A stretch of DNA of 33,804 nucleotides from CAYQUC01 sp048061315 (GTDB taxonomy: Bacteria > Pseudomonadota > Gammaproteobacteria > UBA6429 > Thiohalophilaceae): the NCBI GenBank assembly GCA_048061315.1, contig JBGMRJ010000017.1, forward strand, positions 1 to 33,804, in the 5' to 3' direction. The position numbers and the translations under genes are program-made. Positions 1 through 9,900 of this stretch are shown one piece after another (within the stretch, counting starts at the first letter, position 1; every line of letters begins with the position of its first letter). The notes beneath the pieces are model-generated. The model saw only the letters and a program-made list of their open reading frames with translations, was not told where the DNA came from and searched no databases.

Positions 1-1307
1 GTTTTATAACGTTTCACAACCTGAGTAAATAGAATTGCTGCAATTAACATTAATACCGTAAAGAATAGATAGTAATCAGCCCCGCCTAATTTACTACTGC
101 CATCGTCATTCTGGATAATATAATTAACTGCACTGGTCAATAAATTTCCAAGCGATATCGATAATAAAAACAGAGCCATGACAAATGATTTCATTTTAGT
201 GGGAGCCTGTGTATACGAAAATTCCAGACAGGTTATTGAAACCATCACTTCGGCGATAGTAATAACTAAAAAGGCCAACAGTTGCCATGTTATGTGCGGT
301 GTATGCCCGGCATCGATAAAATATTGAATACCAGTCGATATAGCAAATGCAACAACGGCAACGAATAATCCTATCGCTATTTTTCGTAGTGACGTTAATT
401 GCCAGTAGCGATTTATAAAAGGATAAACAACATAAGAAAAAAACGGAATTAATAGCATAATAAAAATAGGATTAGCCGCATTAATTTGTGATGGTAATAA
501 TTCAATTCCGAATACATTTCGGTCCATTTTTGATGCTTGTAATACCCAGGCTGAAAAAGCCTGATCAAATAGCGACCAGAATATAACAATAAATAGATAC
601 ACAAGCGCTAATCGCCCAAGAATAACTAAACCATCCCGACTGATAACCTCACGAATAAATTCTCTACCAGCTGGTGGAATATGAGCAAAACGATAACGCC
701 CACTCCAGAATATGAGTGTTGCTATTGCCATTAATGCTCCTGGCACAGCAAACGCGATTGATGCATTGTATTTCTCTAACAACCATGGTGTTAGTAGAAT
801 TGAAATAAAGGCACCCAGATTAATTGAAAAATAAAACCATCCAAAAACTCTGGCTAATAAATGCGAATTACTTTGACCAAACTGATCACCAACGTGCGCA
901 CTAACACACGGTTTAATTCCACCGGAACCGAGTGCAATTAAACCTAGCCCAATAGCCAAACCCATTCGGGTATGATCAATCGCCAGAGCAAGATGTCCAA
1001 CAACATAGACTACCGACAATAAAATAATAGTATTGTATTTTCCGAGTAAACCATCGCCTAAAATAGCACCAATAAAAGGAGTGAAATAAACCGTTGCGAC
1101 AAATAAATGGAACCAGGCTTTGGCCTCATCATCTGACATTACATCGATTACATCGCTTCCGGATAAAATATACTGTGTCATGAACACAATTAGAATTGCT
1201 TTCATGCCGTAAAAACTAAAGCGTTCGGCCCCTTCGTTGCCTATAATAAATGGTATACCAGTGGGCATCCCTGAACTTGCTAACGGTGCAGTACGAAATT
1301 TAGACAT
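1..1307 (-). CDS. POT family proton-dependent oligopeptide transporter (partial, C-terminus beyond window)
   Basis: This is an inner-membrane symporter that takes up di- and tripeptides with protons. Translating the minus strand from the ATG at 1305-1307 gives an open frame to the window edge (about 435 residues; POT proteins usually have 450-500), so only the C-terminal end is missing. The family signature GNEGAERFSFYGMKAIL lies at about residues 23-39, with the ExxERF proton-coupling motif. The PTR2 signature GSGGIKPCVSAHVGDQF follows about 100 residues later, and hydrophobic membrane segments recur along the frame. It is transcribed away from the FHA gene across a 205-bp AT-rich gap. Family membership is secure; the exact peptide specificity cannot be read from the sequence. 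Confidence 0.9.
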   Translation of the reverse strand, partial: MSKFRTAPLASSGMPTGIPFIIGNEGAERFSFYGMKAILIVFMTQYILSGSDVIDVMSDDEAKAWFHLFVATVYFTPFIGAILGDGLLGKYNTIILLSVVYVVGHLALAIDHTRMGLAIGLGLIALGSGGIKPCVSAHVGDQFGQSNSHLLARVFGWFYFSINLGAFISILLTPWLLEKYNASIAFAVPGALMAIATLIFWSGRYRFAHIPPAGREFIREVISRDGLVILGRLALVYLFIVIFWSLFDQAFSAWVLQASKMDRNVFGIELLPSQINAANPIFIMLLIPFFSYVVYPFINRYWQLTSLRKIAIGLFVAVVAFAISTGIQYFIDAGHTPHITWQLLAFLVITIAEVMVSITCLEFSYTQAPTKMKSFVMALFLLSISLGNLLTSAVNYIIQNDDGSSKLGGADYYLFFTVLMLIAAILFTQVVKRYK

Positions 1308-1512
1308 AAACGATAATAATGTTATTGTTTTGTTTAAAATAAAAATCTTATAAATTGCTATGGAGTAGTCAATAAAAAACTATTTTTTTTCCAAATATCT
1401 GTATGTAGCCATATAGTAAATAATTCACATTTTTCTTAACGATTATCTACTATTAATAAAGAGCACATTCGATATACTGTAATCATATTTAATAATTATT
1501 GGATGCAAAGTT

Positions 1513-1806
1513 ATGCTAAGCAATACAATTAATAAATTCGCAACTCAACAAGCTGATCTTACCTTGCGTCTAGTTCCTGGTATTATCACCCTTGGTCGAG
1601 CAAAAGATAATAAAATTAAAATCAGCGAAGAACGCGTTAGTAAATACCATGCCAGAATTTTCACTTACTTTCAGGCATCTTATATTGAAGATTTAGAAAG
1701 CACTAATGGTACATTCGTCAATGGTAAACGAATCGGTACCCACATTTTGCATCCAGGTGATGAAGTTATGCTGGGTAAATACCGTATTCAAATCGAAACA
1801 CATTAA
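1513..1806 (+). CDS. Stand-alone FHA domain protein
   Basis: This 97-residue protein is almost entirely one forkhead-associated domain, a phosphothreonine-peptide binding module. The conserved FHA residues are in place: Gly-Arg at 28-29 (TLGRAKDN), Ser43 and His46 (RVSKYHARI), and Asn-Gly at 65-66 (ESTNGTFVNG). There is no signal peptide, membrane segment or second domain, so it is cytoplasmic. In other bacteria FHA proteins act with Ser/Thr kinases, type VI secretion or cell-envelope regulators, but no kinase or phosphatase gene is nearby, so its partner is unknown. The ATG follows a weak GGA. A possible -10 element (TATACT, 1473-1478) lies upstream without a convincing -35. A shared hairpin terminator follows immediately. 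Confidence 0.85.
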   Translation: MLSNTINKFATQQADLTLRLVPGIITLGRAKDNKIKISEERVSKYHARIFTYFQASYIEDLESTNGTFVNGKRIGTHILHPGDEVMLGKYRIQIETH

Positions 1807-1818
1807 TTTCGACATAAA

Positions 1819-1855
1819 AAAACCCTGAAACCATTGCTTGTAGTGACAGGGTTTT
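1819..1855. terminator. Bidirectional intrinsic terminator between FHA gene and cold-shock gene
   Basis: A perfect 9-bp inverted repeat, AAAACCCTG (1819-1827) and CAGGGTTTT (1847-1855), surrounds a 19-nt loop. On the minus strand the stem runs into seven T residues, so it should stop transcription of the cold-shock gene well. On the plus strand the T run is shorter (four), giving weaker termination of the FHA gene. It sits between two convergent stop codons. Confidence 0.75.
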
Positions 1856-1874
1856 ACAAACATGTGTAGACTAC

Positions 1875-2078
1875 TTAATTAGCTGTTACCTGAGTTGCCT
1901 GAGGTCCTTTGGGTCCTGGTTCAACTTCAAAATTAACTGCTTGCCCTTCATCAAGTTTCTTATATCCCTCAGTTTTAATTGCTGAAAAGTGTACAAAAAC
2001 ATCTGCACTACCATCATCTGGAGCAATAAAACCAAAACCCTTAGTATTGTTAAACCATTTAACAGTTCCCGTAGCCAT
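1875..2078 (-). CDS. CspA-family cold-shock protein
   Basis: This is a 67-residue single cold-shock domain that binds single-stranded RNA and DNA and acts as an RNA chaperone. RNP1 (KGFGFI, residues 13-18) and RNP2 (VFVHF, about 27-31) are intact, and the length is typical of the family. The start is supported by AGAGG a few bases upstream. The upstream gap to ybiT is about 216 bp. A weak promoter candidate, CGTCAA/GGGATA on the plus strand (2256-2261 and 2233-2238, 17-bp spacer), would give a leader of roughly 150 nt, in line with the long 5' UTRs known for cspA genes; that promoter is tentative. An intrinsic terminator follows the gene. Which Csp paralogue it is cannot be decided. Confidence 0.95.
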   Translation of the reverse strand: MATGTVKWFNNTKGFGFIAPDDGSADVFVHFSAIKTEGYKKLDEGQAVNFEVEPGPKGPQATQVTAN

Positions 2079-2294
2079 AAAAGTTACCTCTAAATCAATA
2101 AATTACAATCATGTAGTGCGATTTAACAGGAGTAAATTTTTGAGGGACTTCTGTAAAATACTGCTATAACATGTGCCTAATCCGAGACTACTCCAAGTAT
2201 TTTAAAAATTCTAGCTTTTTACAGTGATAATCGGGATAAAACCCTAATTCTATCACGTCAATATCAGTGTAATTTTATGGTTACTGTTTATTAT

Positions 2295-3887
2295 TTATTC
2301 GATATGTTGGCTTGCCAAATATTCCTCATAACCACCACCGTACTGCACAATTTTATTCGGTGTCATCTCAATTATTTTAGTGGCAACTGAAGACACGAAC
2401 TCACGATCATGGCTAACAAAGATCAAAGTACCGGGATAATTTTCCAAAGCGGTATTTAGGGATTCGATCGACTCCATGTCCAGATGATTGGTCGGTTCAT
2501 CCATCAGTAAGATATTATCTTTTTGTAACATTAATTTACCAAACAACATTCGACCTTGCTCACCACCGGATATGACCTTCACGGATTTATTAATATCGTC
2601 CTGAGCGAATAACATCTTGCCTAAGATACCCCGGATAACCTGTTCATCGTCTTTTTCCTGCTTCCAGTGATACATCCAGTCATACAAGTTGCTATCTTCT
2701 TTAAAATCCTGTGCATGATCTTGTGCAAAGTACCCAATTGTAGAATTTTCAGACCAGTTAACTTTACCATTGTTTAATTCCAGTTCGCCTACCAGACACC
2801 TCAACAGAGTTGTTTTACCAATACCATTGGGTCCAATGATCGCAATGCGTTCACCGACATCAACATTTAAATCAAGTGTTTCAAATACGGCCTTATCATC
2901 AAATGATTTTGTTAAACCTTCAACTTCAAGTGCCCGTCGATAGAGTTTTTTATCTTGCTCAAATCGGATAAACGGGTTTACCCTACTGGACACTTTTATA
3001 TCATCGAGTTTAATTTTATCAATTTGTTTAGCTCGCGAAGTCGCCTGTTTCGCTTTAGACGCGTTTGCTGAAAATCGACTGACAAAAGCTTGTAACTCTG
3101 CTATTTGAACTTTTTTCTTGGCATTACTCGAATACAGTTGTTCGCGTGCCTGAGTTGCCGCTATCATGTATTCATCATAGTTACCTGGATAGATACGTAA
3201 TTCACCATAGTCTAAATCAGCCATGTGAGTACAAACACTATTCAAAAAATGACGATCATGCGAAATAATTATCATGGTACTATTTCGTTCATTTAAAATA
3301 TTTTCTAACCATCGAATAGTGTTGATATCAAGGTTATTGGTTGGTTCGTCAAGAAGTAATATGTCGGGGTTAGCAAACAATACCTGTGCAAGTAGCACCC
3401 TTAATTTCCAACCCGGTGCAACAGAGCTCATTAATCCACTGTGTTGTTCGATAGGAATCTCCAAACCTAATAGCAATTCACCCGCACGCGCTTCAGCGGT
3501 GTAACCATCCATCTCGGCAAATTCAACTTCGAGTTCGGCTACTTTCATACCCTCTTCTTCACTCATATCAGCCAGAGCATAAATACGATCGCGTTCCTGT
3601 TTCACTTGCCACAACTTCTTATGACCCATAATAACAGTGTCAACTACATTAAATTCTTCATAGGCAAACTGATTTTGTCCTAATACAGCAAAGCTCTCAT
3701 CAGAATCAAACGATACCGTTCCGGTTGATTGTTCTAATTGGCCAGATAGAATTTTCATAAAGGTTGATTTACCACAACCATTAGCACCAATTAAGCCATA
3801 ACGATTACCGTCACCAAACTTAACGGAAATATTTTCAAATAACGGTTTTGAGCCAAATTGAATGGTGATATTAGCAGTAGAAATCAA
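2295..3887 (-). CDS. ybiT: ABC-F ATPase YbiT
   Basis: This 530-residue soluble protein has two ABC ATPase domains and no membrane segments. Its length and sequence match Escherichia coli YbiT nearly end to end (as recalled, not aligned by program). Walker A of domain 1 is GANGCGKST (34-42) and of domain 2 GPNGIGKTT. Both Walker B motifs end in the DEPTN typical of ABC-F proteins, and the inter-domain linker is rich in Lys, Arg and Gln. ABC-F proteins bind the ribosomal E site and modulate translation; YbiT is one of four E. coli paralogues. The start is a TTG (3885-3887) preceded by GGAG eight bases upstream, and the resulting N-terminus aligns with YbiT, so I trust it. A second ABC-F gene, yheS, lies in the same window. 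Confidence 0.95.
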   Translation of the reverse strand: MISTANITIQFGSKPLFENISVKFGDGNRYGLIGANGCGKSTFMKILSGQLEQSTGTVSFDSDESFAVLGQNQFAYEEFNVVDTVIMGHKKLWQVKQERDRIYALADMSEEEGMKVAELEVEFAEMDGYTAEARAGELLLGLEIPIEQHSGLMSSVAPGWKLRVLLAQVLFANPDILLLDEPTNNLDINTIRWLENILNERNSTMIIISHDRHFLNSVCTHMADLDYGELRIYPGNYDEYMIAATQAREQLYSSNAKKKVQIAELQAFVSRFSANASKAKQATSRAKQIDKIKLDDIKVSSRVNPFIRFEQDKKLYRRALEVEGLTKSFDDKAVFETLDLNVDVGERIAIIGPNGIGKTTLLRCLVGELELNNGKVNWSENSTIGYFAQDHAQDFKEDSNLYDWMYHWKQEKDDEQVIRGILGKMLFAQDDINKSVKVISGGEQGRMLFGKLMLQKDNILLMDEPTNHLDMESIESLNTALENYPGTLIFVSHDREFVSSVATKIIEMTPNKIVQYGGGYEEYLASQHIE

Positions 3888-4153
3888 AGTAGTAACTCCA
3901 GTGGAAGGTCGGGACTAAAAACGGGGTATTGTCGCATAATTTTTCAATTACTCAAACAGTACAGTGATTATAGGTAAGCCAATTTCATAAATAAAATTAA
4001 TACGCCTATAAATTACAAAATATAAAGCGGTATTACCAAAACAGCAAAAATTCTGTCCTAAATATACGCAATCAAGTACTATCATGAGACAGAAAATTCA
4101 CTCTTACCAGGACACTGTAAGAACCAAGCATTGCAAACATGGAGTATTCTAAA

Positions 4154-5023
4154 GTGATTAAAAATATCAATAAAATTATTATCGCCAACTTTTTAGCGAT
4201 TACCTTGTTAACCGCCTGTCATGCCGACGAAGATAAAAATACTACTAATGCAGCTCAAGATGCAGGAACTAACACAATGATTACCGGTATCGTTAAAGAA
4301 ACGATGAATGGCGGTGGTTATACTTATATATCATTATCAGTAAACGGTGAAACACGCTGGATTGCCGGCCCAAAAACAGAAGTGTCCGTGGGCAGTACAA
4401 TCAGCATAGCACCGCCAATGCCAATGACTAACTTCAAAAGCGAAGCTCTTAACCGTGAATTTGAAACCATCTATTTTACCGGTAAAATATTCAACACTGA
4501 CGGCAGTATGAAACAGGACTCAATGCCACATAAATCACAGGCAATGCCTGAAATGGCAAAATCCGGTGCAGCTGATCCGCATGCCGGTGTTGATATGGGT
4601 GCTAAAAAGGCTGACCCACATGCAGGTGTTGATATGGCTAAAACAGAAATTGGAACTGAAAATACAACAACACCCAATTCACACGTTAATACAGCGGCTA
4701 AAAAATCTGAGCCCATTAAAGGCATCAAAAAAGCTAAAAACGGCAAGACCATCGATGATGTTCTCAAACAGAAAAAAGAGCTTGCCGGAAAATCCGTAAA
4801 AATTCGAGGCAAAGTCATTAAGTTTACAGCCGAAGTTATGAATAAAAACTGGATTCACATAAAAGACAGTAGCACCGGTGGCGACTTAACCATTACAACA
4901 GCTGAAAAAGCTAAAGTGGGTGATACAATCATTGTTGATGGCAAAATAGCAATAAACAAAGACTTTGGTTATGGTTATCTTTATGATGTTATTTTAGAAG
5001 ATGCAAAAGTTACCATTGAATAA
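4154..5023 (+). CDS. Lipoprotein with two OB-fold-like domains and a Met/His-rich linker
   Basis: The product is a predicted lipoprotein of about 289 residues: Lys-rich start, hydrophobic segment, then LLTAC with Cys22 as lipidation site. Domain 1 (about 45-115) has the pattern GGGYTYISL...RWIAGPKTEVSVG seen in NrfJ-like proteins. Domain 2 (C-terminal ~90 residues) carries GKSVKIRGKVIKF, NKNWIHIKDSS and GDTIIVDGKIA, typical of small OB-fold domains often annotated tRNA_anti-like. The linker contains MPHKSQAMPEM and two copies of DPHAGVDM, then a Lys-rich stretch. I chose the GTG at 4154 because GGAG lies nine bases upstream; the in-frame ATG at 4139 has no ribosome binding site. Related proteins occur with cytochromes and metal systems in other bacteria. 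Function is unknown, and ligand binding by the linker is inference. Confidence 0.75.
   Translation: MIKNINKIIIANFLAITLLTACHADEDKNTTNAAQDAGTNTMITGIVKETMNGGGYTYISLSVNGETRWIAGPKTEVSVGSTISIAPPMPMTNFKSEALNREFETIYFTGKIFNTDGSMKQDSMPHKSQAMPEMAKSGAADPHAGVDMGAKKADPHAGVDMAKTEIGTENTTTPNSHVNTAAKKSEPIKGIKKAKNGKTIDDVLKQKKELAGKSVKIRGKVIKFTAEVMNKNWIHIKDSSTGGDLTITTAEKAKVGDTIIVDGKIAINKDFGYGYLYDVILEDAKVTIE
4571..4637 (+). repeat. In-frame tandem duplication in the lipoprotein linker (39-bp period)
   Basis: Two copies of a 28-bp unit, at 4571-4598 and 4610-4637, differ at three third-codon positions and encode ADPHAGVDM twice, 13 residues apart. Differences only at synonymous positions point to retained protein sequence rather than a very recent copy error. 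Confidence 0.8.
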
Positions 5024-5062
5024 GAAGAATAAATTTTAATGCCTTTAAAATTTAAATAATCG

Positions 5063-5092
5063 AAAAAGCCAGAGTATATCTCTGGCTTTTTT
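5063..5092 (+). terminator. Strong intrinsic terminator just upstream of recQ
   Basis: AAAAAGCCAGAG (5063-5074) pairs perfectly with CTCTGGCTTTTT (5080-5091) around the loop TATAT, and a run of six T closes it. It lies 40 bp after the lipoprotein stop codon. The first codon of recQ begins only 22 nt downstream, which leaves little space for a separate recQ promoter. Confidence 0.9.
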
Positions 5093-5114
5093 CATTTACC
5101 AATACAAAAAAGAC

Positions 5115-6950
5115 ATGCAAGAAGCTCATCAAATATTAAAAAACACCTTTGGTTACTCGGAGTTTCGACACCACCAATCAGATATAATTAGTGCCTTACT
5201 AAAAAATAAAGATGCTCTGGTATTAATGCCAACAGGTGGTGGTAAATCGCTGTGTTACCAAATACCCAGTCTGGTTCGCGACGGAACAGGGATAGTGATA
5301 TCACCATTGATTGCACTAATGCAGGATCAGGTTGAATCCCTGAAGCAAACCGGTATCAATGCCGTGTATATTAATTCCAGCCAGGATAATGCAACTCAAA
5401 ATCGAATAATTCAGGAATTAAAATCAGGCAATATTGATATACTATACATCTCCCCGGAACGTTTAGTATTGGATAAAACATTATACCTGTTAAGTTCAAT
5501 ACCCATCTCCTTGTTTGCTATAGATGAAGCGCATTGTGTATCACAATGGGGACATGACTTTCGAAAAGAATATCAACAGCTCAGCATCTTACACCAACGC
5601 TTTCCCAATGTACCCCGTGTGGCATTAACTGCCACCGCCGACAAACGAACGCGAGATGAAATTATTACGCAATTACAACTGCAAGATGCCGAAATATTTA
5701 TTAATAGTTTTGATCGTCCGAATATTCAATACACCATCAGTGAAGGTCAAAATTCTCGAGAACGATTATGGAAATTTCTGGAACAAAATCACCCATCAGA
5801 TTCCGGTATTGTTTATTGCTTGTCGCGAAAAAAAGTCGAACAAACTGCAGAATGGTTAACCCTCAAAGGGCGTAAGGCACTCCCCTACCATGCAGGATTA
5901 GCTGCAAAAGTACGACAACAAAACCAGCAACGTTTTCTTCGGGAGAGTGGTATCATCATAGTCGCAACAATCGCATTTGGCATGGGCATCGATAAACCCG
6001 ATGTGCGTTTTGTTGCCCATTTGTCATTACCCAAAAGTATCGAAGCGTATTATCAGGAAACTGGCCGGGCTGGTCGTGACGGCGCACCGGCAAATGCCTG
6101 GATGTCCTACGGTTTGCAAGATGTGATATTTTTACGTCAGATGATGCAGGAATCAGATGGCAATGAACAGTATAAGCGTGTCACACAACATAAACTCGAC
6201 GCGATGTTAGGTTTATGTGAATCAACTCAATGCCGACGACAAACGCTATTAGCATATTTTGAAGAACAACTCGATAAACCCTGTGGTAATTGTGACAGTT
6301 GTCTAATACCCCCCAAATCCTGGGATGGTACTGAAGCGGCTCAAAAAGCCATGTCCTGCATAATAAGAACGGAGCAACGATTTGGTGTTAATTATTTAAT
6401 TGATGTTCTGCTGGGTAAAGATACCGATCGAATTCGTAATTTTCGACACGATAAAGTATCAACATTTGGCATTGGTACTGAATTAAGTGCCACTGAATGG
6501 CGCGGTGTGTTTCGACAATTAATTTCACTTGGTTACATTCATGTTGATGTCAATGGTTATGGTTCTTTATTACTAACAGAACAGGCCAGGCCATTACTTC
6601 GAGGAGAAATAAAATTACAATTACGACAACAGCAAAAATCGACCGGCACAAAATCAACATCGAAATCATCGTCGCAACAAAATAATTTATCCGATACTGA
6701 TAAAGAATTATTTAATGCCCTTAGAGATCAACGTTCACTATTAGCAAAAGAATTATCGGTTCCACCTTATATAATCTTTCACGACAGCACGTTAATTGAA
6801 ATGGCGAAACAACGCCCCGAAACAATCGATGCTATGTTATTGATTTCAGGTATTGGTGAAAAGAAACTGGAAAAATTTGGCCATGAATTTCTTGACGTCA
6901 TAATCGATAACTTACAACACGAAATACTAATCAAAGACTCAAGCGAATAA
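5115..6950 (+). CDS. recQ: ATP-dependent DNA helicase RecQ
   Basis: This 3'-5' superfamily 2 helicase works in recombination and replication-fork repair. At 611 residues it is within two of E. coli RecQ. Walker A is TGGGKS (40-45) and the helicase box is DEAH (137-140), followed by the RecQ-specific aromatic-rich loop around 141-150. Motif VI is QETGRAGRDG. The zinc site is complete with Cys373, Cys390, Cys393 and Cys396. A winged-helix region follows, then a C-terminal HRDC domain (about 530-600, LRDQRSLLAKELSVPPY). The ATG at 5115 is preceded only by a weak AAGA. recQ converges on the AddAB-like operon with 19 bp between stop codons. A strong terminator directly in front of the start makes its promoter unclear. 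Confidence 0.97.
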   Translation: MQEAHQILKNTFGYSEFRHHQSDIISALLKNKDALVLMPTGGGKSLCYQIPSLVRDGTGIVISPLIALMQDQVESLKQTGINAVYINSSQDNATQNRIIQELKSGNIDILYISPERLVLDKTLYLLSSIPISLFAIDEAHCVSQWGHDFRKEYQQLSILHQRFPNVPRVALTATADKRTRDEIITQLQLQDAEIFINSFDRPNIQYTISEGQNSRERLWKFLEQNHPSDSGIVYCLSRKKVEQTAEWLTLKGRKALPYHAGLAAKVRQQNQQRFLRESGIIIVATIAFGMGIDKPDVRFVAHLSLPKSIEAYYQETGRAGRDGAPANAWMSYGLQDVIFLRQMMQESDGNEQYKRVTQHKLDAMLGLCESTQCRRQTLLAYFEEQLDKPCGNCDSCLIPPKSWDGTEAAQKAMSCIIRTEQRFGVNYLIDVLLGKDTDRIRNFRHDKVSTFGIGTELSATEWRGVFRQLISLGYIHVDVNGYGSLLLTEQARPLLRGEIKLQLRQQQKSTGTKSTSKSSSQQNNLSDTDKELFNALRDQRSLLAKELSVPPYIIFHDSTLIEMAKQRPETIDAMLLISGIGEKKLEKFGHEFLDVIIDNLQHEILIKDSSE

Positions 6951-6969
6951 CTTAAGCATTAACCTGAGC

Positions 6970-9900
6970 TTACCACTCACGCCATTGTTGCATCATCGGA
7001 AAATAAAGTGCCATTTTAACCTGTCTGTTTTCAAATAACTGCATCGCATTTGCATAATTTTGTAACTGGGATTCATACCGTTGCTGCTCTCTGTCCAGAA
7101 ACTCGTCGATTCCACCACCTTGATGACTTCCCGTTTTATAATCAATAATCCAACGAACATCATTTTCATCAATGAATGTTCGATCGATGATCATATGTCG
7201 AATTTCACTGTCTATTACAGCCGTAATTTTAAATTCTGATTTCGCTTCTTTGTATTCGTTTGATAAAATCCATTGTCCACGTTTATCCGATAAGGTATTT
7301 TCAATTGCTGTTATAACACGCTGTACTGCCGGCTCTAATTGTTCATCAATAACACCTAAGCGACTTAGCAAAATTTTACTGCTATGGGATATTTGCTTGA
7401 TGTCAACCGTAGTGTTGCTGACTGTGAGTTGTTCCAGAAGTCGATGAACAATTGACCCAACGTGTTTTGCTGTATCCCCGGCCCAATCAAATTCAAGGTT
7501 AATATCCTCAGCTTCTGGTGTTGCAGCAGTTTGTACAATTTCAATATCTCTGGGTGGCGCAGGACATTTCCAGCTATTATCTAAACGCAGGCGTGAAGTA
7601 TTTTTATAGCGTATTAGTGAATCGTGTTCATCCACTTCATCTTGCTGTGCGCCTTGTTGATCTAATGCGTCAAATTCTATTATAAATTGTTGTTCGGCTA
7701 ATGACCATAGTTGTGCCAGTAAACTATTACTGGCCGGTGTTGACATAGTGCCATCGGATTTAATATTCACATGTCCTAATAAGTGCAGATTTTGCTTTGC
7801 TCTTGTTACTGCGACATACAATAAGCGACCGATTTCATACTCTGATTTTTGGTATTCGAGATATTTTAAATATTCTGTGGTTTTGTTTTTATCATCCCAC
7901 ACGGGTTTAATGGGGCCAAAAACCAATTCTGGATATCCTTGAGGGCTGGTTCGCTCACACCAGTAAAGCAGCTTGGCTTTATCACTTGCAGTTGTTTTAC
8001 CAAGACCGGGTATAATAACCGTTTCAAATTCCAGACCTTTGGATTTATGAATCGTCATTAGTTGCAGTTTATCTGAGGCATGGATATCTGCCAGTGCAAA
8101 TAGTTTTTGACAGTGTTTATTTAAAGATTCAGCGTCCAGTAATTCTTTTTCGGATTCAAGTGATTCCAATAATTGAAAATAAACTTCTGCATCTGCCAGG
8201 CTAGTATCAGTTTCACAACAGGCAGGACCACCGAGTGCCAGCCATAATTCTTCAATCCAGCTTCGAAGAGTTAAACGTTGAGTGTTTTTAATCGATATTG
8301 TAATTAAAGGTACTATTCGTTGCAATCGTAATTGACCATCATCGCTTAGGGTTTTAACAATGGTTTCATTATACAAACATTGCAATACAGTTTTTGTTGG
8401 ATGTTCAAAAGTCAGTAAATGAATGTCACTTAATGTTAAACCAATAAAGGGTGCTCTTAATAAAGCCAACCATGCGATCCGATCGGCTAGATGCAATAAT
8501 GCTTTGCTTAGTGATAATAAATCCTGAATTACTGGCAGTGTGTTTAACACATTAATTTCAACCGCCTGGTAGGACAAAGATTTTTCGTTTAATAATGCGA
8601 CTATATCAGCAAGATGCGATTTATTACGACACAGTACCGCAATTTTTCCATCCGGGTTAGTCTGTTGCGCTTGTTGAATTAAATTAATAATTATTTCAGC
8701 TTCTTCAGAATCATCTCGACCGAATAAGGAGTGTAATTGTACCGCCGTTTTATTCGTTAGCGGTTTAAAAGCGTCAAAGTGTGTGTAACATACGGCACCG
8801 GATGTTTTGTCATTTTGCGCGGGGAAAATTGCAGGAAATTTACTATTAACCCAATCGATAATGGCCTTTTGAGAACGAAAATTAACCGTTAAATTTAAAG
8901 GTTCTAAAACAATATCGCCGAGACCATTATTCCAGGCTTGAATAAATAAGCCCACTTCGGCTTCGCGAAAACGGTATATCGATTGCATTGGATCACCAAC
9001 CAGAAATAAGCTTCGACCATCACCGTGCGTCCAGCCTGAAGTGAGCTGAGTAAATAAATCAAATTGATTTTGTGAAGTATCCTGAAATTCATCAACCAGT
9101 AAATGTTTTAACTGATAATCCAGGCGAAGTGATAGTTCGCTTGGAAATTCACTTTCACCCAACGATCTTTTTGCAGCCAATAACATCTCAATAAAGTCAA
9201 CTTTACCGTGCGAACTAAACACAATACGAAGCTGGGCAGTAGAAAATAGTAATATTTTAAATAATGATTCAAGAATATTCCATTCATCGTCAGAATACTG
9301 ATAGTGAGGAAGAATTCTGATCTCAGCCAAACATTTTTTAAATTCTCCAAATTCATCCAAAGCTTCCAGTAAGTCTTGAAAATTCTTTTTTTGTTCTTTA
9401 AATAAAGCTTTTTGTTCCTTATCGGCACCTGCGGTTGCTGCCGGAAAACCTGTTTTTATATTAACGCCTTTTGGTTTTCGAAAATTATTATCCGTAGTCA
9501 ACAATAATTCGGCTATAGCAAACCATTGAGGTAACTCATCCACTGTTGCTTCCGGTATATCCTGTAGGTTACTACAGCACTTAATAACCGATTCTTGTGC
9601 TACATTGCTGGCTGCAAACTGGATTAAGCCGGGTAATTGTTTTGTCAGAATTTCTGGAATAACTTTAGTTAATTTTAGTAGTGTTTGTTCAACAATACGT
9701 TTTAAAACTGGTTCTATTTGATCCCGTCGTAATTGCTCATGATCTAAATCTGCAACATGACGTAACCATTGATCACGCCGACCAAGCATATCAGCAATTA
9801 ATTGCTGTACCTTGTCCATACGATTATCTTGATACTGCAATAAATTTCCCAGAGCCTCTGCAGCCCAGGCATAATCCGGTTTTCTGGATTCCAGATAATG

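Noticed and set aside
1909..2169. Open frame of 86 codons opposite the cold-shock gene
   Set aside because: It is antisense to a well-conserved gene, has no ribosome binding site and resembles no protein.
4471..4818. Antisense and alternative-frame open stretches in the lipoprotein linker
   Set aside because: They arise from the repetitive, stop-poor linker sequence; the main frame has the lipobox and two domains.
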